NCBI RefSeq assembly: GCF_003697845.1
Contig: NZ_RDQE01000005.1
Span: forward strand, 124,001 to 188,000
Reading direction: 5' to 3'
Source of the DNA: Halobellus captivus
GTDB lineage: Archaea > Halobacteriota > Halobacteria > Halobacteriales > Haloferacaceae
Length of the DNA: 64,000 nt
Under the pieces are notes generated by a model. That model searched no databases. It saw only the letters and a program-made list of their open reading frames with translations, and had not been told where the DNA came from. Below are positions 17,386-25,417 of this stretch, piece after piece. The position numbers were made by a program, and so were the translations under genes. How positions within the stretch are numbered: position 1 is the stretch's first letter; each line of letters opens with the position of its first letter.

Positions 17386-17411
17386 ACACCCCTCGTTTCG
17401 TCTGTTCTTCG
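17386..17411 (-). other. Origin recognition box 1 (ORB)
   Basis: This 26-bp element contains CCCCTCGTTTCGTCTGTTC. On the minus strand its G-rich end reads ACGAAACGAGGGG, close to the archaeal mini-ORB bound by Orc1/Cdc6. It is identical over 26 bp to ORB 2 at 17451. Confidence 0.8.
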
Positions 17412-17450
17412 GAGTCAGTGGAGGGGAGAGCTGGGCGGGCTGGGCGAGGT

Positions 17451-17476
17451 ACACCCCTCGTTTCGTCTGTTCTTCG
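17451..17476 (-). other. Origin recognition box 2 (ORB)
   Basis: An exact 26-bp repeat of the element at 17386, in the same orientation and 65 bp further on. The G-string faces away from the orc1 gene. Confidence 0.8.
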
Positions 17477-17567
17477 AGGTCGTGTGAAGTCAACAGTCTC
17501 GAATTCGAGTTCGGATCGGGTCCAAGCTTCGAGACGCACGACCCGTTCACCTGTAGGAGGATGAGAC

Positions 17568-17592
17568 ACACCCCTCGTTTCGTCTGTTCTCG
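17568..17592 (-). other. Origin recognition box 3 (ORB)
   Basis: It shares 23 bp with ORBs 1 and 2 and is the exact 25-bp reverse complement of ORB 5 at 19040. It is followed by an AT-rich stretch (17,637-17,702) that could serve as the duplex unwinding element before orc1. Confidence 0.8.
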
Positions 17593-17636
17593 TCAGCCCT
17601 CCTCCACCCATCTTTCGATTTTAGGGGGAGGTCGAG

Positions 17637-17698
17637 ACGATAACGAATCAGAGAAAATAGATGAAACAAATAAAACAGACGAATGCACAATTATATAT
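17637..17698 (+). promoter_or_regulatory. AT-rich probable unwinding element and orc1 promoter with a half-ORB
   Basis: This AT-rich run sits between ORB 3 and orc1 in GC-rich DNA. It carries ACAGACGAA at 17675-17683, nine bases identical to the downstream-orientation ORB but without the G-string, and the TATA box TTATATAT at 17691-17698, about 30 nt before the ATG at 17727. Binding of Orc1 to the half-site could feed back on its own promoter. That is inference. Confidence 0.6.
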
Positions 17699-17726
17699 GT
17701 GGATGGCTCGTTCGGAGAGTCGGATA

Positions 17727-18926
17727 ATGACCGAAGATCTCTTTTCGGATATCACGGATACTCTCTTCGAGAACAAAACCATTCTCTCGGAGGAGTACCA
17801 GCCGGATGAGATCGTCGAACGCGAGGACGAGATCGATTCCTTCCGATCCGCACTTAAGGACGTCCTGTTCGGACGAAACCCTTCGAACGTATTCATTTAT
17901 GGAAAAACCGGGGTCGGAAAGACCGCCGTTACGGAGTACATCATGAACGCCCTCAAAGCTGAAGTGAAGCGGCGAGACGATGCGGACGAACTTCACGTCT
18001 ACTTCCGAAACTGCAACGATGACACCGTGTATCGGACGGTTCGAGCCCTGATCAACAACATCCGTGGCGACGATCGTGCGCCGTTTCCAGAGACCGGCCA
18101 TTCGACGGCACACGCACTGGAGACGCTCTACGAGGAGATGGATACGAACGGTGGGACGTATCTGTTCGTCCTCGACGAGATAGATCACCTCTCGGATCCG
18201 AACACCCTCCTCTATGAACTTCCACGAGCACGCGCGAACGATCATCTGATCGACTCGCGAGTGGGCGTCATCGGGATCAGCAACAACTACGCGTTTCGTT
18301 CCTCGCTGAGTCCGAAGGTCAAGGACACGCTGATGGAAAAGGAGATAGCGTTTTCGCCGTACGACGCCGACGAGCTTCGGTCGATTCTCACGACACGAGC
18401 CGAGAAGGCACTAGTCGAGGACGCCTGGGACGATTCGGCGATCAAACTCGCCGCGGCCAACGCAGCAAAGGACACCGGAAGCGCACGGCAGGCCATCGAT
18501 CTGCTCCGAGAAGGCGGCGACGTCGCCGAGGAGAACGGTGCCACCGAGATCACGGACGAACACATCGAGGTCGCGGTCGATCGCGTCCAACGCGGTCGCG
18601 TCGAGAACAAACTGCGTGATCAGACCATGCACGGCCAGTTGATCCTCGAAGCGCTCGCGAAACTCGAGGTCGAGGGATCGACTCCCGCAAAATCGAAGGA
18701 GATACAGCAGGTATACGTCCGCGTGGCCGAGGGAAGGCGTCAAGATCCTCTCACCACGCTCAAAAGCATCCAGAACCATCTTGCCGACCTCACGATGCTC
18801 GGGTTCCTCGAACGAACCGAGCACAACGAAGGTCGCGCGGGCGGTGCACACTACCAGTACGAGCTTGCGCTCGATCCTACCATCGTTCTCGAAACGCGAG
18901 ATGCGATCGAAGCCGAGTCGACGTGA
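17727..18926 (+). CDS. orc1: Orc1/Cdc6 replication initiator
   Basis: A 399-residue initiator. It has an AAA+ ATPase domain with Walker A YGKTGVGKTA near residue 72, Walker B LFVLDEIDHL near residue 152, sensor 1 IGISNN, and sensor 2 with GSARQAIDLLR. The C-terminal winged helix (QQVYVRVAEGR...NHLADLTMLGFLE) contacts ORB DNA. ATG 17727 is chosen over upstream ATGs (17661, 17703) because the TATA box at 17691-17698 would make transcription start just before it. The gene is flanked by three ORBs upstream and two inverted ORBs downstream, so this is very likely the initiator of the origin it sits in. Its GC content is slightly lower than its neighbours. Confidence 0.96.
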   Translation: MTEDLFSDITDTLFENKTILSEEYQPDEIVEREDEIDSFRSALKDVLFGRNPSNVFIYGKTGVGKTAVTEYIMNALKAEVKRRDDADELHVYFRNCNDDTVYRTVRALINNIRGDDRAPFPETGHSTAHALETLYEEMDTNGGTYLFVLDEIDHLSDPNTLLYELPRARANDHLIDSRVGVIGISNNYAFRSSLSPKVKDTLMEKEIAFSPYDADELRSILTTRAEKALVEDAWDDSAIKLAAANAAKDTGSARQAIDLLREGGDVAEENGATEITDEHIEVAVDRVQRGRVENKLRDQTMHGQLILEALAKLEVEGSTPAKSKEIQQVYVRVAEGRRQDPLTTLKSIQNHLADLTMLGFLERTEHNEGRAGGAHYQYELALDPTIVLETRDAIEAEST

Positions 18927-18945
18927 CCCCCCTCTTCGCTGACGC

Positions 18946-18967
18946 AGAACAGACGAAACGAGGGGTG
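18946..18967 (+). other. Origin recognition box 4 (ORB), inverted relative to 1-3
   Basis: AGAACAGACGAAACGAGGGG, 20 nt after the orc1 stop, reads on the plus strand and so is inverted relative to ORBs 1-3. Its 22-bp core is the reverse complement of ORBs 1-3. Confidence 0.75.
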
Positions 18968-19039
18968 CGTTCAGTGAAGTACCGAGGCCATCGGCCGTGG
19001 CGATGTGCAGGGAAACGACCGAAGAGGACTCAACACGAA

Positions 19040-19064
19040 CGAGAACAGACGAAACGAGGGGTGT
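19040..19064 (+). other. Origin recognition box 5 (ORB), inverted relative to 1-3
   Basis: The exact 25-bp reverse complement of ORB 3, in the 310-bp gap between orc1 and the aglF-like gene. The remainder of the gap has no gene. The promoter of the next gene lies at its right end (GTATTTATCG near 19,205). Confidence 0.8.
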
Positions 19065-19236
19065 GGGTTCGGGTGTCGTATACGGAGGGATTCGGGCCTT
19101 CACGATCGGCAGGGCGCGGACCTTCACGATCAGCGAGGCGGATGCCACGGAGCTATTCACCATCGATCGGTCCGATGTTCGGGTCATGGATCGGAGTGAA
19201 AACGTATTTATCGCCGTACTGGTGTGTTTATGACAT

Positions 19237-20022
19237 ATGCAAGCAGTCGTGCTCGCCGCCGGCGAAGGGACGCGGCTTCGACCTCTCACGGAGGAGAAGC
19301 CGAAGGGGATGGTCGAGGTCGCCGGCAAGCCCATCCTGACGCACTGTTTCGAACAGCTGGCTGATCTCGGTGCCGACGAGCTGTACGTCGTCGTGGGGTA
19401 CCGCAAGGAGGCGATCATCGAGTACTACGGCGACGAGTTCGAGGGCGTCCCGATCACGTACTCACACCAGCGCGAACAGCTCGGCCTCGCCCACGCGCTG
19501 CTCACGGTCGAAGAGCACATCGACGACGACTTCATGTTGATGCTCGGCGACAACGTGTTCCGTGCGAACCTCGCGGACGTCGTCAACCGCCAGCGGGAGA
19601 CGCGTGCCGACGCTGCATTCCTCGTCGAGGAAGTGCCCTACGAGGAGGCGAGCCGATACGGGGTGTGCGACACGAACCAGTACGGCGAGATCGTCGAGGT
19701 CGTCGAGAAGCCCGAGGACCCGCCGAGCAACCTCGTGATGACCGGCTTCTACACGTTCACGCCCGCGATCTTTCACGCGTGTCACCTCGTTCAGCCCTCC
19801 AACCGCGGCGAGTTCGAGATCTCCGACGCCGTCGACCTCCTTCTCGCGTCCGGCCGGACCATCGACGCGATCCGCATGGACGGCTGGCGAACCGACATCG
19901 GCTACCCCGAAGACCGGGAGAAGGCCGAGGAACGGCTGATCGAGGAGCGCGGAGAGGTGGTCGACGGGCCCGGCGAGACGGAAGACGAGGACGCCGAGAC
20001 CACGGCATCCGAGGAGTCGTGA
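19237..20022 (+). CDS. aglF: Sugar-1-phosphate nucleotidyltransferase, AglF-like (probable UTP-glucose-1-phosphate uridylyltransferase)
   Basis: 261 residues. The N terminus MQAVVLAAGEGTRLRPLTEEKPKGM is the nucleotide-binding signature of this transferase family, and LMLGDNVF carries the metal-binding Asp. The body resembles Haloferax AglF, which makes UDP-sugar for S-layer N-glycosylation; this assignment is from remembered similarity. The last 25 residues are an acidic halophilic tail. A TATA-like GTATTTATC lies about 30 nt upstream, so transcription is probably leaderless. It is not part of a visible agl cluster, so a general role in UDP-glucose supply is also possible. Confidence 0.85.
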   Translation: MQAVVLAAGEGTRLRPLTEEKPKGMVEVAGKPILTHCFEQLADLGADELYVVVGYRKEAIIEYYGDEFEGVPITYSHQREQLGLAHALLTVEEHIDDDFMLMLGDNVFRANLADVVNRQRETRADAAFLVEEVPYEEASRYGVCDTNQYGEIVEVVEKPEDPPSNLVMTGFYTFTPAIFHACHLVQPSNRGEFEISDAVDLLLASGRTIDAIRMDGWRTDIGYPEDREKAEERLIEERGEVVDGPGETEDEDAETTASEES

Positions 20023-20157
20023 GGAGGACGGCAGACGTGTTCGAACGGACCACCCGACGTTCCCGGTCGGGCGAGTGATTCACGAGTTGGATCTGCTTCG
20101 TTTCCGGAGGATCAGCCCCCGTTTTCCGAAAGCACGCACGGGCGTTCGAGATCGACC

Positions 20158-21012
20158 TCAGTCGTCGGTAGGTGCCGTAGTACCGCCTACCGAACCGAGT
20201 CCGGAGGCCATATCGGAGACGGTGCGTTCGTTACTGGCGACCCACCGAAGCAGCAGGAACGCGAAGACGTACTTCGCGACGATGTCCATGGCGCTGTACG
20301 CCCACGAGGTGTATGCGACGTCGAGTACCGCGAACCCCTCGGCACCGAGCGCCCAGAAGATCGGGTAGCCGAGCCAGAGGACGACGGTGAGGATCTTCAG
20401 CGTATCGAAGATGTCGGCAGTTCCGGCGACCTCGGCGTCGGCGGACCACTCGACGAGCAGGACGTACAGCACGACGGCGAAGAACGCACAGCTGATCGCG
20501 TACCAGAACCAACGAAGCGCGTAGGAGGACGTGGTGAGCGCGGCCGCGAGGCCAGTGACGCACATCCCGATGTCCATCACGATCACGGTGAACAGTTTGG
20601 TGAGGTTCGACCCGGCGAGTAGTCCGAGCGCGAGCAGGATCATCGGCGTCGACAACGCCCACGTGAGGTACCGCCCCCACATCGTGAGCACCTCCTCGCC
20701 CGCCAGCGGGTGGCCGGCCGGCATCTCGAGGAAGCTCACCGTGAGCCCGGAGGCCAGTCCCAGATAGCTCGAGATGGAGACGAGTGGGACCATGAGCGTC
20801 GCGACGAAGATGAGCTGTGAGCGTGGGTCCTCGACGTTTCGACCCATGTAGACGAAGAGCAGGATCGACAGTCCCGCGAGCGCGATGTTCGCCCAGAACG
20901 AGAGGTTCAACAGTTGGTCCGCCCGTATCTCTCGATACACCTCCGTCTGGGTCAACTCCATCGGAACGCCCTGTGACGCGACCGCGAGGTCGGCTGCGGC
21001 TGTTTCGATCAT
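20158..21012 (-). CDS. hop: Halorhodopsin, light-driven chloride pump
   Basis: A 284-residue seven-helix retinal protein. Helix C reads RYLTWALSTPMILLALG. The bacteriorhodopsin proton acceptor Asp is Thr117, the next key position is Ser121, and the proton donor Asp is Ala, which is the halorhodopsin chloride-pump signature. Arg114 and the retinal lysine Lys247 (SAMDIVAKYVFAFLLL) are present. Helices D-F (DIGMCVTGLAAALTTSS, WFWYAISCAFF, TVVLWLGYPIFWALG) also match halorhodopsins rather than sensory rhodopsins. Start ATG 21012 gives MIETAAADLAVASQ, aligned with known N termini. The gene is single and converges with aglF; no bacterio-opsin regulator is nearby. Confidence 0.96.
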   Translation of the reverse strand: MIETAAADLAVASQGVPMELTQTEVYREIRADQLLNLSFWANIALAGLSILLFVYMGRNVEDPRSQLIFVATLMVPLVSISSYLGLASGLTVSFLEMPAGHPLAGEEVLTMWGRYLTWALSTPMILLALGLLAGSNLTKLFTVIVMDIGMCVTGLAAALTTSSYALRWFWYAISCAFFAVVLYVLLVEWSADAEVAGTADIFDTLKILTVVLWLGYPIFWALGAEGFAVLDVAYTSWAYSAMDIVAKYVFAFLLLRWVASNERTVSDMASGLGSVGGTTAPTDD

Positions 21013-21109
21013 GTAACACTCTGCGTTCGAGAAGTAATCACATAACGGTGATACCCAACCAGTGTGGTGTCTCACGCCGGAATACGCAGACTGCGAGGTG
21101 ATCCGACAG

Positions 21110-21165
21110 GATCGCGAACGACGGGACGAGCCGACGAGATCACGAACGACGGGACGAGCCGACGG
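21110..21165. repeat. Tandem duplication of a 28-bp unit
   Basis: Two adjacent 28-bp units (21110-21137 and 21138-21165) each contain CGAACGACGGGACGAGCCGAC and differ at about two positions. They lie between the divergent hop and halocyanin genes. Their position allows a regulatory role, but simple slippage is equally possible. Confidence 0.6.
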
Positions 21166-21223
21166 CCTCCCGATCTCCGAGACCAACCGCGGTATTGAAA
21201 CGGTCGAAACCCTGAGGACGAAC

Positions 21224-21637
21224 ATGTACCGGAGACGGTTCCTCGGGCGGGCCGGCGCGGCCGGCGTCGCGGTCGGATCCGCTCTCGCGCTTTCCGGATG
21301 TCTCGCCGATCCGTACGACGTGGGGATGACCGCGACCGGGTTCGTTCCCGACGAGGTGACCGTCGAGGTCGGCGACACCGTCGTCTGGGAGAACACGAGC
21401 GTCCGCGGCCACACCGTCACCGCCTACGAGGACGCGATCCCCGAGGAGGCCGAGTACTTCGCCTCCGGCGGCTTCGAGAACGAGGCCGCCGCCCGCGAGG
21501 CGTGGTCCGACTTCGGCGGCCGCCTCGAGAACGGCGACCGCTTTTCACACGCCTTCTCGGTCCCGGGGAGATACGACTACGTCTGTATCCCCCACGAAAC
21601 CGGCGGGATGGTCGGGGCCGTGATCGTCAAGGAGTGA
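21224..21637 (+). CDS. Halocyanin-type blue copper lipoprotein
   Basis: 137 residues. The twin-arginine-like start MYRRRFLGRAG is followed by a lipobox LSGC with Cys26 as the probable lipid anchor, so it is exported folded and tethered outside the membrane. The cupredoxin domain carries type 1 copper ligands His63 (RGHTV), Cys121 and His124 (YVCIPHE) and Met129 (GGMVG). Halocyanins carry electrons in the haloarchaeal respiratory chain. It lies just before the copper-handling pair at 21755-25274, suggesting a shared copper theme. Confidence 0.92.
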   Translation: MYRRRFLGRAGAAGVAVGSALALSGCLADPYDVGMTATGFVPDEVTVEVGDTVVWENTSVRGHTVTAYEDAIPEEAEYFASGGFENEAAAREAWSDFGGRLENGDRFSHAFSVPGRYDYVCIPHETGGMVGAVIVKE

Positions 21638-21754
21638 GATGACCGTCGACCTCCCGCGTGCGGTTCGACGGTTCGACGGTTCGGCGGTTCCCCGCCGCTC
21701 GGAACCGACGAAACCCATTAGCGCACGCGTCCCCAACTCGCGGTGAACCACGCG

Positions 21755-22693
21755 ATGGACCCATCCAGCCTGCTCGGTACCGACGTTCTGTTGTTCCTCG
21801 CCATCGGCCTGCTCGGCGGAGCCCACTGTATCGGGATGTGCGGTCCCCTCGTCACGACGTACGCGGCACGGATGGACCCCGACGCGGGACGGACGGACGG
21901 CGGGACACACGGAACGACCGGCGGCACACGTGGAACGGCCGGCGGGACGCACGAAACGTCCGGGGAGGCGACGGACCGGACGTCCCGAACAGACCAAACA
22001 GGCCGAACCGGCCGCGCCGACCGCGACGGCCGCGGCGGCCACCTCACCACCTATGAAGTGCGCCAGCACGCGCTCTTCAACCTCGGACGGACGGCGAGTT
22101 ACGCCGCCATCGGTACGGCGCTCGGCGCGCTCGGCGGAGCGGTGCTCGTCACGACCGCGACGGTCACGGGCGCGGCGGGGACGGTCCGCGGGGTCGTCGG
22201 ACTCGGCGTCGGCCTCGTCGTGATGGCGGTCGGCGTCCGGTACGTCCTCGGTGGCACGACCGGCGGCGTCCACCTGCCGGGGCTCCAGCGGGTCACGGGC
22301 TGGCTGACCGGCCACGTCGACCGGCTCGCGAACGGCCCGGGGATCGTCGCGCTCGGCGCGGTCCACGGACTCCTCCCCTGTCCGATCCTCTACCCGGCGT
22401 ACCTGTACGCGTTCGCCAGCGGGTCGGCGCTCTCGGGAGGGATCGCGCTGGCCGCGCTCGGCGTCGGAACGATGCCCGCGGTGTTCCTCTACGGCACCCT
22501 GATCGGGAGCGTCGACGCGGTCCACCGGCGGCGGGTCCACCGCCTGCTCGGGGTCGCGTTCCTCGCGCTCGGGTACGTCCTGTTCGCACACGGGCTGATG
22601 TCGATCGGGATCCACGTCCCGCACCCGCGGCTCCCGTTCTGGAACCCGCTCGATGCCGGAATGGGCGGGATGGCCGGCCACGGGGGTGGCTAG
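21755..22693 (+). CDS. SafE/UreH-like membrane protein (probable copper or thiol role)
   Basis: About 312 residues with some six hydrophobic segments. The first segment holds HCIGMCGPLV, a Cys/Met motif common in the DsbD_2/UreH (TauE-SafE-related) membrane proteins found beside cytochrome oxidase copper ATPases. After the first helix comes a hydrophilic insert (residues about 45-100) with three heptapeptides GGTHGTT, GGTRGTA and GGTHETS. The gene ends 1 nt before the CPx-ATPase, so the two are almost certainly co-transcribed. ATG 21755 is preferred over GTG 21743 because a GGTGA-like site lies before it. Substrate not shown. Confidence 0.8.
   Translation: MDPSSLLGTDVLLFLAIGLLGGAHCIGMCGPLVTTYAARMDPDAGRTDGGTHGTTGGTRGTAGGTHETSGEATDRTSRTDQTGRTGRADRDGRGGHLTTYEVRQHALFNLGRTASYAAIGTALGALGGAVLVTTATVTGAAGTVRGVVGLGVGLVVMAVGVRYVLGGTTGGVHLPGLQRVTGWLTGHVDRLANGPGIVALGAVHGLLPCPILYPAYLYAFASGSALSGGIALAALGVGTMPAVFLYGTLIGSVDAVHRRRVHRLLGVAFLALGYVLFAHGLMSIGIHVPHPRLPFWNPLDAGMGGMAGHGGG
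21899..21961. repeat. Three in-frame 21-bp repeats
   Basis: Three imperfect 21-bp units, each starting GGCGG, encode GGTHGTT-GGTRGTA-GGTHETS inside the hydrophilic insert of the SafE-like protein. This looks like a recent expansion of a Gly/Thr linker. Confidence 0.6.
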
Positions 22694-22694
22694 C

Positions 22695-25274
22695 GTGCCC
22701 GAAAACGCCGATCGGTCTCCCGGGTCCGCCCCCGACTGTACGCTGTGTGACCTCCCGACCGAGGGGGTCGACGTCGTCGACGACGACGGCAACCGCTTCT
22801 GCTGTGTCGGCTGTCGGGACGTGTACGACGCGCTCGGCGACGTGGACGTGGACGCCGACGAGGTCGCGGCCCGTCGGGACCGCGAGGAGGGGACGGCGGA
22901 CGCCGATGCGGACACGGATACAACGGTCCCCGCCGACCACGAGGCGACCTTCCTCGAGGTCGACGGGATGCACTGTGCGACCTGCGAGGCGTTCATCGAG
23001 ACGGTCGCGACCGACACGGACGGCGTCAGCGCCGCGAGCGCAAGCTACGTCACCGACACCGTGCGAGTCGACCACGACCCCGCCGACGTCTCCGCGGACG
23101 ACCTCGCGGACGCGGTGAGCGGGCTCGGCTACAGCGCGTACTCGCGCGACGACGCCTTCTCGCGCCGGCAGGCGGACAACATGGCGACCGCACGGCTCGC
23201 GATCGGCGTGCTCGTCGGGATGGCGGTCATGCTCCAGTACGTCGTGCTCATCTATCCGACGTACTTCGCGTTCCCGTTCTACGACGAGCGGACGCTTTCG
23301 TACCTCAACGAGGCGATGTCCTCGACGTCGGGAACGTACTTCTTCATCGTGCTCGGCGTGTTGACGACGATAGTCCTCCTCGTCACCGGCAAGCCGATCC
23401 TCCGGGGGGCGTACGTGAGCGCGCGGACGCGGTCGCCGAACATGGACCTGCTCGTGGCGATCGCCGCCGTCAGCGCGTACCTCTACAGCACCCTGGCGGT
23501 CGCGCTTCTGCCGGACCCCTCGATCTACTACGACGTGACCGTCGCCATAATCGTGATCGTCACCGTCGGCAACCACTACGAGTCGTCGGTCAAGCGGCGG
23601 GCGACGGAGCTGCTCTCCGATCTCACCGCGGTCCAGGTCGACACCGCCCGGCGGGTCGACGGTGGGGACCGGGAGGGATCCGGCGACGCCGCGCCGACCG
23701 AGGTCCCGATCGACGCTCTCGAGCCGGGCGACCGCGTGCTCGTTCGCGCCGGCGAGCGGATTCCGGTGGACGGCGAGGCGGTCGACGGCGACGCCGCCGT
23801 CGACGAGTCGGTCGTCACCGGGGAGTCGATGCCGGTCCGCAAGGAGCCGGGCGACACGGTGGTCGGCGGCGCCGTCGTCGCCGACGGCTCGCTGACGGTG
23901 GCCGTGGGCGACGACGCCAGCTCCAGTCTCGACCGAGTCGCGGAGCTCGTCTGGGACCTCCAGAGCGGGAACCACGGCGTCCAGAAGCTCGCGGACCGGC
24001 TCGCGACCGTCTTCGTCCCCGTCGTGCTCGCGGTCGCGGTCGTCGCCGCCGCGGCCAACCTCGCGCTCGGCAACGGGATCGCGACCGCGATGCTCGTCGG
24101 ACTCACGGTGCTCATCGTCTCGTGTCCGTGCGCGCTCGGGCTCGCGACCCCGCTCGCGGTCGCCGCCGGACTCCGCGACGCGCTCGAACGCTCCATCGTC
24201 GTCTTCGACGACACCGTCTTCGAGCGGATCCGCGGGGCCGACACCGTCGTCTTCGACAAGACTGGGACGCTGACGACTGGCGAGATGCGGGTCCTCGACC
24301 GCGACGTAGACGACGACCTGCTCGCGCTCGCGTCGGCGCTGGAGTCGCGCTCGGCACACCCGGTCGGGCGGGCGATCGCGGCGGCGCGGGCGGAGGGAGC
24401 GGGGTCGGACGGCCCGAGATCGGACGCCGGAGGCGTCGCCACCGATGGCGGGACGGCGGCGGGAACCGGGTCCGGGGAGGTCGACGTCGCGGCCGACGCG
24501 GACGAGGCGGCCGGTGGAGACGACACCCGCGAACCGACCGTCGACGCCTTCGAGAGCCACGCACGCGGCGTCTCCGGCGTCGTCGACGGGAGCGAGGTCG
24601 TCGTCGGCCATCCGGACCTGTTCGACGAGCGCGGCTGGACGGTGCCGGACGCGATCCGCGATGCGGTCGCCGCCGCCCGCGACGTGGGGCGCGTCCCGGT
24701 CGCGATCGGTCGCGACGGCGCGGCGGCGGGGCTCGTCGTCGTCGGCGACGAGCTCCGCGAAGGGTGGGAGGAGACGGTCGGCGCGCTCGCCGACTCCGGC
24801 GTCGAGGTCGTCGTCCTCACCGGCGACGACGCGCGCGCGGCGACCGTCTTCCGCGAGTACGACGCGGTCTCGGAGGTGTTCGCCGGGGTGCCGCCGGAGG
24901 GGAAAGCCGAGACCGTCGAGCGGCTGAAGGGCCGCGGTCGGACCGTGATGGTCGGCGACGGCACCAACGACGCGCCGGCGCTCGCGGCCGCGGACCTGGG
25001 GATCGCGCTCGGCGGCGGCACCGCCATGGCGGCCGACGCGGCCGACGTGGCCGTCGTCGACGACGACCTCTCCTCCATCGAGACGGTCTTCGAGCTCTCG
25101 CGGGCCGCGGGACGGCGCGTGAAGGGGAACGTCGGCTGGGCGCTCTGTTACAACGCGATCGCGATCCCGCTCGCGGTGACCGGACTCCTCAACCCGCTCT
25201 TCGCCGCGGTGGCGATGGGACTCTCGAGCCTGCTGGTGGTGACGAACTCCTCGCGGCCGCTGTTGGCGGAGTAG
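22695..25274 (+). CDS. Copper-translocating CPx-type P1B ATPase (CcoI/FixI-like)
   Basis: About 859 residues. The N terminus has a Cys cluster (CTLC at 15-18, FCCVGC at 36-40), then an HMA domain with MHCATC (Cys94, Cys97). The CPC ion-site motif (Cys477-Pro-Cys479) lies in [13 protein letters not shown]. The phosphorylation motif DKTGTLT has Asp521, and [16 protein letters not shown] closes the P domain. CPC with these N-terminal domains fits Cu(I) export, and the upstream Cys cluster plus a UreH-like partner fits copper delivery to haem-copper oxidase. A Gly/Asp insert (residues about 565-620) interrupts the nucleotide domain. GTG 22695 is chosen because it starts 1 nt after the preceding stop. 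Confidence 0.93.
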   Translation: MPENADRSPGSAPDCTLCDLPTEGVDVVDDDGNRFCCVGCRDVYDALGDVDVDADEVAARRDREEGTADADADTDTTVPADHEATFLEVDGMHCATCEAFIETVATDTDGVSAASASYVTDTVRVDHDPADVSADDLADAVSGLGYSAYSRDDAFSRRQADNMATARLAIGVLVGMAVMLQYVVLIYPTYFAFPFYDERTLSYLNEAMSSTSGTYFFIVLGVLTTIVLLVTGKPILRGAYVSARTRSPNMDLLVAIAAVSAYLYSTLAVALLPDPSIYYDVTVAIIVIVTVGNHYESSVKRRATELLSDLTAVQVDTARRVDGGDREGSGDAAPTEVPIDALEPGDRVLVRAGERIPVDGEAVDGDAAVDESVVTGESMPVRKEPGDTVVGGAVVADGSLTVAVGDDASSSLDRVAELVWDLQSGNHGVQKLADRLATVFVPVVLAVAVVAAAANLALGNGIATAMLVGLTVLIVSCPCALGLATPLAVAAGLRDALERSIVVFDDTVFERIRGADTVVFDKTGTLTTGEMRVLDRDVDDDLLALASALESRSAHPVGRAIAAARAEGAGSDGPRSDAGGVATDGGTAAGTGSGEVDVAADADEAAGGDDTREPTVDAFESHARGVSGVVDGSEVVVGHPDLFDERGWTVPDAIRDAVAAARDVGRVPVAIGRDGAAAGLVVVGDELREGWEETVGALADSGVEVVVLTGDDARAATVFREYDAVSEVFAGVPPEGKAETVERLKGRGRTVMVGDGTNDAPALAAADLGIALGGGTAMAADAADVAVVDDDLSSIETVFELSRAAGRRVKGNVGWALCYNAIAIPLAVTGLLNPLFAAVAMGLSSLLVVTNSSRPLLAE

Positions 25275-25417
25275 CCGGCGCGCCGTCCCGTCGCCGCCCC
25301 GCCGTCGTCCGGATCCTGCGGACTCCGGGAGACGACCGATCCCCCGGATTCGACCGCGCTCCCGCCGATGCCCGCACCCCGGAACCCTTTTGGACGAACA
25401 CGGGTCAGGACATGGTA

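Noticed and set aside
17594-17636. Inverted repeat CCTCC...GGAGG near ORB 3 as terminator
   Set aside because: Arms are short and imperfect and no gene ends there; more likely part of the origin region.
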